Positions 49,837 through 61,214 of a stretch of DNA of 64,000 nucleotides are shown piece by piece. The position numbers and the translations under genes are program-made. How positions within the stretch are numbered: the first letter of the stretch is position 1; every line of letters begins with the position of its first letter. The stretch is from contig NC_060026.1 in the NCBI RefSeq assembly GCF_021134715.1, positions 16,235,001-16,299,000 of the forward strand, in the 5' to 3' direction. The notes beneath the pieces were generated by a model. That model did no database searches. It saw only the letters and a list, made by a program, of their open reading frames with translations, and was not told the DNA's origin. This stretch comes from Daphnia pulex (Eukaryota > Arthropoda > Branchiopoda > Diplostraca > Daphniidae).

Positions 49837-52382
49837 ATGCCAACAAAATTACGTGTAGTTTTAGGGGACAACAGAGTAGGCGGCCAGACAAAGCAAAAGT
49901 ATTATGATATTCCAATGGCAATGACTAAGACGGCCACGAAAGAAGTTTCCGAGAATGGCGCTGGCAAAGTAAACAGTTACAGAGATTTCACATCAACGAT
50001 TCATAAACCAGCTGCTCAACAATTATTCATATGTCCAGGTATCGCCTTGATTATTTTTCAGACTCTTTAAAGTTGAAAAATGACATTTTTCCAATTCTGT
50101 AAACAGAAGTTTCTCTGAAATGGGGATGTGCAATCATCTTTATCCTGGCGTCAGTGTGCTATTTAAATTCAGTAAACGGGTCCTTTGTGTTTGACGACAC
50201 AGAAGCAATAGTAAACAACGAAGATGCTAAAGGCAAGACTCCTCTCAACGAAATATTTTTCAATGACTTTTGGGGCACATCACTCAATCACAAGAGTAGT
50301 CACAAATCGTACCGACCATTGACCATTTTATCATTCAGGTATTTTCTATACGAGACATTGAATGAATCATTTCACCAATTGACCTTGTTGTTGTTGTTGT
50401 TGTGCAGGTTAAACTACATTTTCAATGGGCTGGATCCAAGGCCCTTTCACTTGACGAATGTGTTGCTCCATTCCATCTGCTGCACCCTGAGTCTGGTGAT
50501 CTTCTCAACTTTGTTGGGAGAAACTCGCCCGAGGCTGTCGTTCATCACGGCCATCCTTTTCTCGGTTCATCCCGTCCACACGGAAGCCGTCAGCGGAATA
50601 GTTGGGCGAGCGGATCTCCTCTGCGGAATCTTTTATTTTCTCTCCATCTACTCGTACGCGAAACATTTGGACGGAGGATCGCTGACGTCGTTCGCCACTT
50701 CGATGGCCAGCTGCGCCATCGCCATGTTCTGCAAAGAGCAGGGAATCACAGTCCTGGGCGTGGTCGCTGTTTACGACGTCACGAGATCCGTGACTGGCAC
50801 TTTCAACTTTGGCAACGTCATGAAGCGAAGGGATATCCTCCAGCGTTTCTCTTTGATCGCCGTAGTTGGAGTGGCTCTTCTTTACGTCAGATTGAGTGTC
50901 ATGGGCTCTTCCGGGGCTCCGGCCTTCCAGCGGGTCGACAATCCAGCTTCCTTCGCCGATTCGCCGATGACCAGAGCTCTGAGTTATAACTACGTCTACT
51001 CGATCCACGCCTTGCTGCTCCTGTGGCCTCATTGGCTCTGCTTCGATTGGTCCATGGGTTGCATTCCGCTCATCCAGCAGCTGATGGATCCCCGCAATTT
51101 GGGCTCGTTATTCTTCTGGATCGTCATGTTTTCGGCCATTTTCAAAGCTCTCTTCAGTCCGTCTCAAAGGCAGCGAAAGTATCTGACCCTCGGTCTGGCC
51201 CTGATGGCCGTCCCTTTCCTACCGGCCACCAACATCTTTTTCCGCGTCGGTTTCGTGGTGGCCGAACGAGTTCTCTTCATGCCCGTCGCTGGATACTGTC
51301 TCATTCTCGTCTACGGTGCCGAGAAACTCAACACTTTCCTCTTTCCGTTTGGCCATTCCAAATTGTGGATCTTGCGGGGCTGCCTCCTGGCCGTCATCCT
51401 AACCTTTGGTTTGAAATCCTTCCGCCGGAATCTGGATTGGCAAGACGAGGGTCGGCTATTCCTGTCCGGATTGGCCGTTTGTCCGCTCAACGCCAAAGTT
51501 CACTACAACATTGGCAAAAATGCGGCGGATCGGGGATTGAGAGACGTGGCCATCGATCGCTACGAAAAGGCCCTGGAACTGAATCCGGACTACGACCAGG
51601 CCATGAACAATTTGGCCAATTTGCTCAAAGATTTGGGCCGTTTTCAGTCAGCTGAGGATTGGCTTGTCAAAGCTATTAGTGTTAGACCCGATTTCGCTGC
51701 CGCATGGATGAACCTGGGCATCGTCCAGGCACTTCTTCGTAAGCACAAAGAGGCCCGCGTGAGTTACTTGACGGCCTTGAGTCATCGTCGAAAGTATCCC
51801 GACTGCTATTACAACCTGGGAAACCTCGTAAGTTCTAATGTATTTCATTCAAATTTGATGTTAATTACTAAATTCAATTTTTAAAAGTATTTGGAGCTGG
51901 GACAATTCCGGGAAGCGGAAGAAGCCTTCAGGAACGCAACTTTGTTGCAGCCAACCCACGTCCTGGCCTGGACCAATCTCATCGTTATGTTGGACAATAC
52001 AGGTAAACTTTTAATAATTTAACATTTTAATTCAATTTAACTAATCTTGGTTAACAAATCAGGTCAATCGCAACGATCGGAATCTACGGCGCTGGAAGCC
52101 CTGGCCATTCTACCCAACGAAGCCAATTTGCATTTCAGTCTGGCCGGAATTTTAGGCAAGCAGAGTCAATTTAAAGCGTCCGAGCTCCACTTCCTGTCGG
52201 CCATTCGACTCAATCCGCACAGTCCCATCTACCACACCAATCTAGGTGTGCTCTATCACCGATGGAAAAAATTCCAGCTGGCCGAGCAGTCGTACCAGCG
52301 AGCCCTGTCACTGGACCCCCAATGGAAAAGTGCGACGGAAAATCTCAAATTGCTGCAAAAGGCGAAACAGAATCAATTTTAA
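49837..52382 (+). CDS. TMTC4: Transmembrane and TPR repeat protein, TMTC4-like O-mannosyltransferase
   Basis: ER membrane protein of the TMTC family, which O-mannosylates cadherin domains. Exons 49837-50038, 50107-50338, 50408-51827, 51888-52002 and 52063-52382 give 762 residues. The N-terminus has a cytosolic stretch, a first membrane helix (CAIIFILASVCYL) and the luminal motif FVFDDTEAIVNN, followed by SHKSYRPLTILSFR. HPVHTEAVSGIVGRADLLCG is the family signature. Multiple membrane helices follow, then C-terminal TPRs (PLNAKVHYNIGKNAADRG, NPDYDQAMNNLANLLKDLG, NPHSPIYHTNLGVLYHR). The choice of TMTC4 over TMTC1-3 rests on resemblance of the FDD..VNN..DFWG region. Intron 2 (50339-50407) is 69 bp with no stop, so retention would keep frame. 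It converges on AFG2B, with 177 bp between the stops. Confidence 0.82.
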
Positions 52383-52559
52383 AATGATCTCTCTTGCTTT
52401 TATGTTTAACTCCTCTCAATCTCTTATTTCCCAGTGTCTTTTTGTCTTTGGAATTTTTGGGGCTTAAACGGTAGCTAGTCCTAATCTTAATTGGCGAGCT
52501 TAACTAACACGAAATGGAATACAACCGCAATCTTTTGTTTGTTTTCAGTGACTGGCTTT

Positions 52560-54979
52560 TTATTTTCTCTTACCAGAGGCGTAATCCCGATAGAAATCGG
52601 CTTGTTCAAGTGTGATAGAAGGCGGGACTTTGGCCAGGGCTTGTTCGAAATGTCGCTGGAGGATTTCAAAGGCAGATAAATCTTCTTCCAGGGCTCCCAG
52701 TGCGGCCTGATAATTCCGCAAAAGTTGTTTTTATTATTCAAGAACATTTAAGGTTAAAAGTTTTGTCACCTCTTTGGTCAGGGATTCTAAATCAGCTCCT
52801 GAAAAGAGTTCCGTTCTTTCCGCCAGGATTTTCAGGTCGACCTCCTTCAACGGCATCTTCCGGCAGAGTGACTGAAGGACGGCCAATCGTGCAGTTTCGT
52901 CTGGATGTGGGATGTGAACCAGCGAGTCGAAACGACCTGGACGAAGTAGAGCCCCGTCGATTTTGTCGGGTCGATTGGTGGCGCCAACTACCACGACTCC
53001 TTGGCTGGATGAAATGCCGTCCATTTCTTGAAGCAGGGCCGCCACCACACCCAGTTGGGCTGTCCGGCCGTGATTGGCGTTGGTACGTCCACCAACCATT
53101 GCGTCTACAAAATCACCAAATTAAAATATTTTCAATAATATTCCGAGGGATTGATTAAGTTACCTAATTCGTCTAGGAATAGGATAGCCGGAACTGCCTG
53201 GCGGGCTCGCCGGAAGAGATCCGAGACCATTTTCTCCGAGTCTCCGACGAACGGAGAAAAGAGTTCGGCGGCTGAAATAGACAGAAAGGAAGCCGTGCAC
53301 GAAGTGGCTGCCGCTCTGACCAGGAGCGATTTTCCACAGCCTGGAGGGCCGTAAATTAAAACGCCTTTCGGCCGGGGCACATTGAGCCTCTCAAAAGCTT
53401 CAGGGTGTTTCAGCGGCCATTCAACACTGCGGCGGATGTACATACGGGCCTCTTCCAATCCTCCGACTTCATCCCAGCTGACTCGACGGAACTGTGCAAA
53501 ATCAAAAAATTAATTTTCAAATAATTTTTTACGGAGATAAACGTCAAAGTTATTACCTCGCCACTTCCGGTACTTTCTCTCATAGCGGATGGCCTAACAC
53601 GACCAATAGCTGCCTTCCACTCTTTGAGTGTCAATAGGCATCGATCCTGTCCCGAAAATTAGTTGGTCATCAGCTTCGTCTGGAGTAAATTATTATTACA
53701 AAATTACCAGTGAAAGATAGAGGGCTTCACGACACAAAAGATTTAAATCTGCGCCAACGTAGCCGGGGGTCATTTCAGCCACTTGTTTCACATCTTCCAA
53801 GTCTGTGTACAATTCAATTTCTTCGCAGATGGCTTTAATGATCTCTTCCCGTTGATGGCAATTGGGGGCATACAAATGGACCTTTTAAATCAAATCAAAA
53901 TTAGACGAAAGCAAATTAGGAATCACAATTAAATTTACTTCTCTGTCGAGTCTGCCTGGCCGACGAAGAGAAGGATCGACATCTTCCAACCTGTTGGTGG
54001 CCGCCATGATGGTCAAGTTGCGGTTAGTATGAACGTCGTCAATCAAGCCCGTTAGGCAAGTAATCAGACGATTTGTGTGGGTTTGACCACCTCGTTTAGG
54101 GCAAATGGAATCCACGCCGTCCAGAAATAGAACTGTGGGACTCGACACGCTTAAAGTTTCCTTGAAAATGTTTCTCAATTTGTCTTCGCTGCCTCCTGGA
54201 TCGGATGACGAGAGATCCGAGCAAGTGACTGGGATGAGAAACAGGCCGTTTTCAGCGCAGAGTTGCTGGACGATTGAACTTTTCCCGCAGCCCGGTGGAC
54301 CGTGTAAAAGAATTCCTCTAGGCGCGCAAAGTTGAGCAAACACTTGGGGATGCTGTAGAGGATACACCACTAGTTCTTTCAATTTGTTGTAGGCTTCATC
54401 TACTCCTCCCATTCTTGTCGTTTGGACTCGTTCTTGAATTTTCATCCATTTCTCTGTGATGATGTTTTCAATCTTGACTTGGGTTTTGGCAGACACTGTC
54501 AGAGCTCCACCGTCAGGTTTCGTTTCCAGGACCAAAATTTTCTCTACATTCCCTGCGGAAAAGTATTTGCCAACAGTGATTGACGAAAGCGGGGTGATGA
54601 TCTTGTTTGAAAGAAGACTCTTGATCAACAGGGGCAACTTGCATTGTTTCAAATGGTTGACACTTTGAAAACTATCAGTTACGATAGTTACAGTTATACT
54701 TGTTGCCGGTTTCAGTGACAATTTTGAAACACTGAAATCCCTCGTCACTACTGGATGAGTGATGAGAAACTTTCTACGTTCACTGTAAATTTGAACGGTA
54801 TTTTCAACAACTGCATCATTTTTCAAATCAGTCCTAGGGAAGAGCTTGCAAATGAAGGTTCCCTTGTTTGTCGTCACTTTCACTGGGCATCCAACTTGAC
54901 AATTTAAAGTTACAAATTCCGCAACAGGAAGACAGCACTTTTGACTGCCAATCTCTGAACCAATAACGACAGTATTCAT
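52560..54979 (-). CDS. AFG2B: AFG2B / SPATA5L1 tandem AAA ATPase
   Basis: Type II AAA ATPase of the 55LCC complex, which recycles pre-60S factors in the cytoplasm. Minus exons 54979-53939, 53881-53708, 53646-53557, 53491-53164, 53104-52770 and 52706-52560 give 704 residues. A divergent N-domain is followed by D1 with Walker A GPPGCGKSS, GATNRP-type sensor AATNRLEDVDPSLRRPGRLDRE, and Walker B reading VLFLDGVD, where the usual catalytic Glu is Gly. D2 has Walker A GPPGCGKSL, ELFSPFVGDSE, Walker B ILFLDELD (split by an intron), GATNRPDKIDGALLRPGRFD and FSGADLESL. The FSPFVGDSE and FSGADL motifs separate it from SPATA5/AFG2A and NVL. It diverges from RPF2, with starts 386 bp apart. Confidence 0.88.
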
Positions 54980-55365
54980 TTTTACTCTTGATTTTTGCAG
55001 ATATTTTCGTTTCGGGGCATGCTGTCACTGTTATTTTGATTTGAGATACGGCGTTGCCAAAGACGCTAAACAAGATGAAAAATTAAAGAAAAATTTTACA
55101 AATGTCATTAGTTATTTGATTCAAGTTCAATTTTATTTTATCCCTTTTTTTCTGTACCATTTCAGAGAAATTGTAGCATTTTTTACAAAATTTAATTTCG
55201 CCATGTTGCAATTTGAGACTCAAGTTCTAGCAGACGAATTGTTACACTCAAACTCAAACCGCGTGTTGGTTGGGAGACGTGTCTGTCTAAAATCCTAACA
55301 AGTTATCCAAACTTGTTAAATATTACTTTGTGTGACATTTCGTACCTTAATATACTGTTAACAGA
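54980..55365. promoter_or_regulatory. Shared promoter region of AFG2B and RPF2
   Basis: The 386-bp interval between two divergent start codons must hold both 5' UTRs and core promoters. I see no TATA box in a convincing position and no clear factor site. Both flanking genes encode 60S ribosome biogenesis proteins, so a common control is plausible. Confidence 0.5.
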
Positions 55366-56573
55366 ATGAGCGTCAGAATTACGTAAGTGAAGAAATTACA
55401 AGTATTTTTTCGTAAAATTGATTATCATCTGTTAATTGCAGGAAACCCAAGACCCACCGCGGTAAGCGGATGCTGGCAAAACGAGAGCCAAAAATCGTTG
55501 AATTGGCTAAACAAGCTTTGATGCTTCGTGGTTCTACTGCCAGCGTCACATCCCTTCAATTTGTCAAAGATTTGGTACTATTGCTACAAGCTTATAAGCT
55601 TTTGGGTTGTATGTTTTCTAACATTTCGTTCTACTTCAGTATGCCATCAAACGGATGCAATCAACATACTTTGGTCAGAAACACCCTTACAATCCATTTG
55701 AAGATGTTAAACCGATAGAAGAACTGACTCAGAAATATGACCATTCTTTATTTGCATTCTGCTCAGACAACAAAAAGAGGCCCAACAATGTTATTCTGGG
55801 TACAATTTGATCTCTAAATTTTGTTTGAATTTATGGCCTAAACTAAAAGTCATCTAAATTTTCAGGAAGAATGTTTGACCACCAGTTGCTCGACATGATT
55901 GAATTTGGTGTGGAACAGTTCAAATCCTTGACTGCAATTCGCAACGCCAAAGTGATGGATGGTAACAAGCCTTGCCTGATCTTCTCTGGTGATGTCTGGC
56001 ACCAAAACGAAGAGTATTCCAAATGCAAATCTTTGCTCATCGACTTTTTCCGTGGAGAAGTAGTGGAACAAGTTCGTCTTGCTGGTTTCGAACATGCTCT
56101 TTCTTTCACGGCTGTTGACGGCAAGATTTTCCTCCGCAGTTACAAGTATTTTTCTATATTTTTCATTTCATTTTTGAGATTGTAATAATCAAGTTTTTAT
56201 AAAAGGATTTTGATGACCAAAAGTGGAACTAAAACTCCTCATATTGAATTGGAAGAAATCGGACCTTCGGCCGACTTGGTCATCAGAAGAACCAAATTGG
56301 CCTCAGCTGATCTATTCAAACGGGCGTGTCGCACACCAAGCGCTGCCAAGGTAATTTTTCTATTGGCTACTTCCATTTCAAATTTACTGAATAGTATTAT
56401 TTGCTTTTAAACAGCCCAAGAAAGTCAAGAACATGTCCAAGGACGTTTTCGGTTCGAAACTCGGCCGCATTCACATGCCACGTCAAGATTACAGAAAGTT
56501 GCAAGTTAAACGCGGAAGAGCTCTGCGGACTGAAAAGTCACCCAAAAAAGCATCAAAACTTTCCAAGAAGTGA
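55366..56573 (+). CDS. RPF2: Ribosome production factor 2 (Brix domain)
   Basis: Nucleolar assembly factor that with RRS1 recruits the 5S RNP (5S rRNA, RPL5, RPL11) to pre-60S particles. Exons 55366-55382, 55442-55574, 55640-55799, 55866-56145, 56206-56350 and 56415-56573 give 297 residues (human 306). The N-terminal RKPKTHRGKRMLAKREPKI-like stretch is conserved (here TKPKTHRGKR). The Brix domain includes NNVILGRMFDHQLLDMIEFGV and FRGEVVEQVRLAGFEHAL. The basic tail ends KKASKLSKK. AATAAA follows the stop at about 56584. Intact. Confidence 0.95.
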
Positions 56574-56600
56574 ACGGTTGAAATTAATAAAGACTTTGAC

Positions 56601-56841
56601 AAACACGACTCGTATGTACTGTGCACGATTTAAATTATCAGGCTTATTAGGTACCTCCATTTAGTGTTTTTCTCTCCTGTGGACCTGTGGTTACTCTATT
56701 GGTAATATTATTTTAAGCATTTTTGAATTAACTTTAATTTTTCCAGTATCGATGGATTTGCTGGATCGGTTAGAATTTGAGAAAGAAAAGGAACTAAACA
56801 AATTTAACTGGGAATTGGTCGACTCCGCTTCTAGCACTTAA
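56601..56841 (+). CDS. Possible two-exon microprotein downstream of RPF2
   Basis: An ATG in the stretch TATGTACTG near 56610 opens about 12 codons ending at a TTAG/GTACC donor. A TTTTCCAG acceptor at 56739-56746 joins in frame to an exon whose last part, MDLLDRLEFEKEKELNKFNW at 56752-56811, ends with TAA at 56839-56841. The joined product would be about 43 residues and acidic/lysine-rich. I recognise no family. The second exon alone has a protein-like composition. It could equally be a chance frame or an alternative 3' exon. Confidence 0.25.
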
Positions 56842-57078
56842 AGGCTTATGGTTTAGTGTTAAATGAATAATCACATCTTAGCTTTGCCAGAGGTATCACC
56901 ACTATTTTGAATTAAAACTACAAGAATTTATCTCCCCACAAAAACTAGGTAAAATGGAAATGCCGAATTGTGTATTTTTAATTACTCGTCATTTCAATTT
57001 ATTGACATATGCCTGTAATGTAATTATTTTGATCGGTAGTGGGAAAAGCAGCTACTTGCAATGTGGGAGTAATGGATT

Positions 57079-57723
57079 TCAAGCAGAAGCTTCGATGACG
57101 GTGTTGATGCCTTGCATGGTGGATGTCCAGGCTTGTTTGGCTTCCGGAGTGAAGGCGGAGCCGAGAGTGGCAGCCAAAAATACCAGCAACACGGTGGCCA
57201 TGTTCTACAATTCATTGGATAAGTAATCTAAATTTTCTCAACTACTTTGTATAAGATACTCACGTCGAAATGGGCTCGAGTTGTTCCGCGCTGTTTATGC
57301 TGGTTGGCCAGATCAACCAATTTGCCATTGAGAGCATCCGGATTGCCCAAAGAGTCGATGATTTCCGACAATTTGGTGACGACATTGACTGACAAGGTCT
57401 GAATTGGCCGAAATCACATTTAGATTTTGTTTAATTTACAGGTTGCAAAGTGTTTTGGACTTACTATGAGAGCAGCGTTGCTCAACAGTTGGCCGGATGG
57501 AACATTGGCGATGGTGGGGAACATGGCTTGGTATTCCGGATGAGCAGTCAACAGTCTTCCAAGTGGATTAGTCACACATGGTTAGTATCTTTCAATTATT
57601 TATAGTAAAAATTTAAGATACTTACGCCACGTAGAATTGGGGAGCAAAAGTGCTGATGTCCGATTTAATGACGGCCCAGGTGCTTTGAACGGCAGCAACG
57701 TTGACTGAGTTGAGGACGTCCAT
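57079..57723 (-). CDS. Single-domain globin
   Basis: Heme-binding globin, intracellular by the lack of a signal peptide. Minus exons 57723-57626, 57555-57465, 57398-57264 and 57204-57079 give 149 residues. The start MDVLNSVNVAAVQSTWAVIK is typical of the A helix. The CD-region phenylalanine is in FPTIANVP and the proximal histidine is in LANQHKQRG, while LGSAFTPEAKQAWTSTM matches the H helix. In my alignment the distal E7 position (NAALITL) is Leu instead of His or Gln. A 5'-UTR intron (57799-57740) and a TATA box at 57865-57872 support the model. Unlike the two-domain secreted Daphnia hemoglobins this is a one-domain protein, nearer to a cytoglobin-like type. Ligand binding is not predictable from sequence alone. 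Confidence 0.9.
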
Positions 57724-57864
57724 TGTACTGGTGATGCGACTTTTAGGAAACAATTACAGTTGAATTCAACTTGAAAGAATTGTCGGTTATCTTGCTCACC
57801 GGTTAGTTTGCTGCTGTTGGAGATTTGACAGTTGACTGATTGTCTAAGCGATGGGGAAGCCCGT

Positions 57865-57872
57865 CTTTTATA
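57865..57872 (-). promoter_or_regulatory. TATA box of the globin gene
   Basis: TATAAAAG on the minus strand, about 140 bp upstream of the ATG; it puts the transcription start near 57840. From there a short leader exon reaches the GTGAGC donor at 57799. Confidence 0.65.
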
Positions 57873-58099
57873 GGCCCACAATAGATGGGTTGGGGGGGAT
57901 TCCCTCCTCTGTTCCTTTTGTAAAAAGGGACGACGTGTGAAAGAAACGCGCATCCAGTCACGTAGACATATGGAAAATAATACGCCAAAGAGAAGCCACT
58001 TGAGTGATTGACTGTCCTACCACTCAGCAGCCATGTGACAGATGCCACGTTCAAACTGGGAATTGAGTGGCGTCCGTTTTCCTTCAAATGTCAACTTAG

Positions 58100-60452
58100 T
58101 TTTGTTTGTGGATTTCGACATGATGCGTCCATCAGGGTTAGCGGTGAGTGGATGGGTTTTTACCAAGCACACAGCACCTTTTGCTGCCTAAAACTCCGTC
58201 TCGAGATGATCAAGTTCAATGTGAGCAACAACCGGCGGATTTTGTCGATATGAAATTCCAACTGAATTCAACGCGGAGGTACTGGAAAGTAGATTTTCCT
58301 AAACTATTAGAATAAGTTTATATGTTGGAAAAAGGAAGAATGGAAAAAAGTAAGATCTTTTTTAACGAATAATTACTTACGATTTGCTATTAAACATAAG
58401 GTCGAATACCGCAGTGGTTAGCAATCTGATTTGCTACAACATGCGTCGATGGTTCAAACCTCGGCAAAGTCTAAAAACTTTCTACGCGTAAAAAAAGCAT
58501 GTTAATTAAAAACTTAAATTTCCACCACTGTGTAGGCCATTAATAAAATCCATTCCTCCGTGCTGGAGAGGGAAAACTGGCGAGTGGCTAAGGGACTTTT
58601 CGTCGATATTGGGATCGGTCCAATATTCCTTAGTCGTAAAAAGGCGAATTAAATGTGTACTGAGGTATAGGCAAGTAGTTCTGAGTATGCTACCGTTACC
58701 ATTGGTTTGCGCATTTGATTCAGTTGAGCCTTCTTGATTACATAGTTAAGTTCCGTCGTGTTGTATGGGTGCTGTGGCGAAGCCGAGGAGCTGCACTTCG
58801 CGGACTACAAACGAATATCATCAATGATCTTATCACGTTAGATGAGCCCGGATCGCTAATGTCGTCTGCATGGGTCCCCCCCCCCCCCCCCCCGTGTAGA
58901 TGACCTCTTGAAAAGCGTGGTAATGTGAGGGATATTCGTGAGTAGATTCAGATCCGTTGACTCAGGTTACTTGGATAATGGTGAGATCCAAGACGCCTTT
59001 GGCCTAATTATCGTATAAGTACCACTCACTCACAGCGATGGATCCTCTGCTATGTTAATCAAGTTCCTCCTAGATGGACCCCCTCCTTGAATTTTTTTTT
59101 CAATGGCTGCCGTTAAGTTTTACCTTTGTCCATTTGATTTTTTTTCCACATTATTCTCAGGTCTTTTCATTTGGTATTTGATTTTCGTCGTATCCCCCTA
59201 TGTAGTGTTACGTTGAAAGTGATTACCGCAGCGGGATCCAGTAGATTAATTGCCTGCGTTCATCCATCCGGAGGCATTATCCTCATTCTTTGAAAATCGA
59301 CTCGCCCTTATTAATGAAAGACGTGACAATTTACACGACGCCATTGATTTCTTTCTGTTTCGCAATTTCTGCCCTTTAAAGTGGTGGCTTTCCCCGCCCA
59401 TTTCTTTTGATTATTGGAGTTGTTGAAGGGTTATTTCTTTTAGCCAAGTTGACCGTTGGCAATATTCTTATGAGTCTCAGTTTGTCTAAATTTAATTGGC
59501 TCCATTTTTCCTGTGTGACAGGAACTCAAAGATAATCCGGAAGACGAGAATAAATGAGGACGATAAGGATGGCGTGATGAATCCAGCAGCAGCAGCCATG
59601 GAAATACTCTAAAACTTCATCGGGGTTATTGTCAAACGAACTGTGGACCTTGCCATTTTCAACTCGCAACTTTGCAATGTGATGGGAGCGACGGAAGAAG
59701 AGTCACGACGTTATACCCTATCATTTGTTGTATCGGAAATATTCATCTCGTCGGCCGCCATTTTTTCGTTGACCAAGGATCATTCCATTCTGGCCATCAA
59801 GAAACGAAGAATTTCACATACCGCCGTGGGTCCGACCATCAGAAATTCATTTCGCGTGGAATCGCCATCCATCTCTCGTACGCCATTCGGTGCTGGGCGT
59901 CTTCCGAAGAAGAGTGGCCAAAATGTCCAAAATGCTGAGGGAACGCATGGAAGAACTCGTGAAAAAATCCTGTGTCACTTGAAAGAGTCTACTACCGTCC
60001 CTCACTGCCACGAGTGCTGCTGTGAAAGTCGTTCTTCCATGTTTTAATCATATGGTCGACGAGGGATGTGGCTCAGACCAACCAGAAGCAAATCACTCGC
60101 AAACTGGATTCAAGTTTCTCTTGGAAATGTCTGTCGGTTGGAGGCTAAACGTTGTCATCCTGGAAAAACTAAACGTTTTTGACAAATATGCGTCCCAGCA
60201 CTTCTATTATCCCACGTCATTTCTTTATTCCTTTTCCTAATAATCCATGTATGTCTTAAACCAGCCTTAATCCTAATTTGCTTTGTCCAACATTAGCTTT
60301 ACAGTTTAATTCATTATTTTAACTTATAGAGATTTCAATTGTTTTTAGATGTTGCTGTTTGAGGTGTATTGTAATAACCAAGTCCCTACACGCATACACA
60401 TTCCTGCTGAATAAGAAAACCTGGATAATAGTATGTACATGGAATAGAGGAT
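58100..60452. other. Sparse stretch between globin and C1q-like gene D
   Basis: About 2.3 kb without a recognised gene. It holds a tRNA-like sequence at 58400-58471 and an 18-base C run at 58876-58893. Around 59640-60050 several overlapping frames look mildly protein-like, including KMLRERMEELVKKS near 59940, but no single frame or splice set makes a gene I can name; this could be a decayed coding remnant. Confidence 0.4.
58400..58471 (+). repeat. tRNA-like Pol III promoter relic (tRNA-derived SINE or tRNA pseudogene)
   Basis: An A-box-like TACCGCAGTGGTTAGCA at 58407-58423 and a B-box-like GGTTCAAACC at 58451-58460 are spaced 44 bases start to start, as in a tRNA. The D, T and acceptor stems do not pair well, so it is not an intact tRNA. 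No T-run terminator follows. The minimum element is given; flanking SINE tail and target duplications were not resolved. Confidence 0.4.
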
Positions 60453-61134
60453 TTATTCGTCCAGCATCCAGCCGTTGAAGTGAGTGTAGTGATCAGCGTC
60501 GTCGTGGAGAACAATTCCGGCCGTATCGTAATCGATTTCCAGCCAAACTTGATCGCCAGCCGCCAGGCTGAGGGTCACCTGCAGGAACAAGGGACTCCAC
60601 TGATCGGCCACCGTGTTGGCCTCGTCCACCTCGCCCGATCCCACCACATTTCCGTTCAAGAAAAGCGAAGCCGAGAGCCAGACGTAAACGCCGGTCGTTT
60701 CAGGGAAATTGGCCATTCCGGTGAAAGAAAAGGAATAGATGCCGGCCCGTGGGACTGTGAACGTCCCACTGGCTGCGTCCAGGGCGTTTCCAGCGTTCAG
60801 AACGGGAGTATCGAATGGCAATTTGGCCGCTTTGGTGGAAAACGGTGCGCTCCTTTGGGCGTAGAAATAGACGGGCGATGTTGGGTGAGCTCTTCCCTGG
60901 ATTTGGGCTTCCAGTTGGCCAATTTTCGACGTCAGTTCTTGTTTCATTTCATTCTAATTATATTTGGCAATATTTTAAAATAATGTTGTAAATTAGCATG
61001 GGAAACTTTGAAATTAAACTTACGTAATTGTTAGTCAGTTGCTCCAGTTTGTCTTCCAGGGAAATGGCGGCGCCACTGGAACTTGCCGTCCAGCAAGCCA
61101 AAACCAACATCAAACCGACAGAGAGACGAGCCAT
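60453..61134 (-). CDS. Secreted coiled-coil / C1q-domain protein D
   Basis: Minus exons 61134-61024 and 60953-60453 give 203 residues. A signal peptide (LSVGLMLVLACWTASSSG) is followed by a short heptad segment (LEDKLEQLTNNY; MKQELTSKIGQLEAQIQ) and a C1q domain (FTVPRAGIYSFSFTGMANFP to THFNGWMLDE). It is the minimal member of the family seen in this window: it lacks all cysteine-rich blocks of A and C. The exon 1/2 border falls after NNY exactly as in A, B and C (all have NY at this border), which supports common descent. Confidence 0.88.
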
Positions 61135-61206
61135 TTTTGCTGATCAGCTTGGAGAGTGACGAATCCTGGTTCCTGAATGAGCAATCAACGACAATGTACA
61201 GTGCCA

Positions 61207-61214
61207 CTTATATT
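61207..61214 (-). promoter_or_regulatory. TATA box of C1q-like gene D
   Basis: ATATAAGT on the minus strand, about 75 bp upstream of the ATG at 61134. Confidence 0.5.

Noticed and set aside
58876-58893. Run of 18 C
   Set aside because: A simple homopolymer, whose length may partly be a sequencing artefact; no function inferred.
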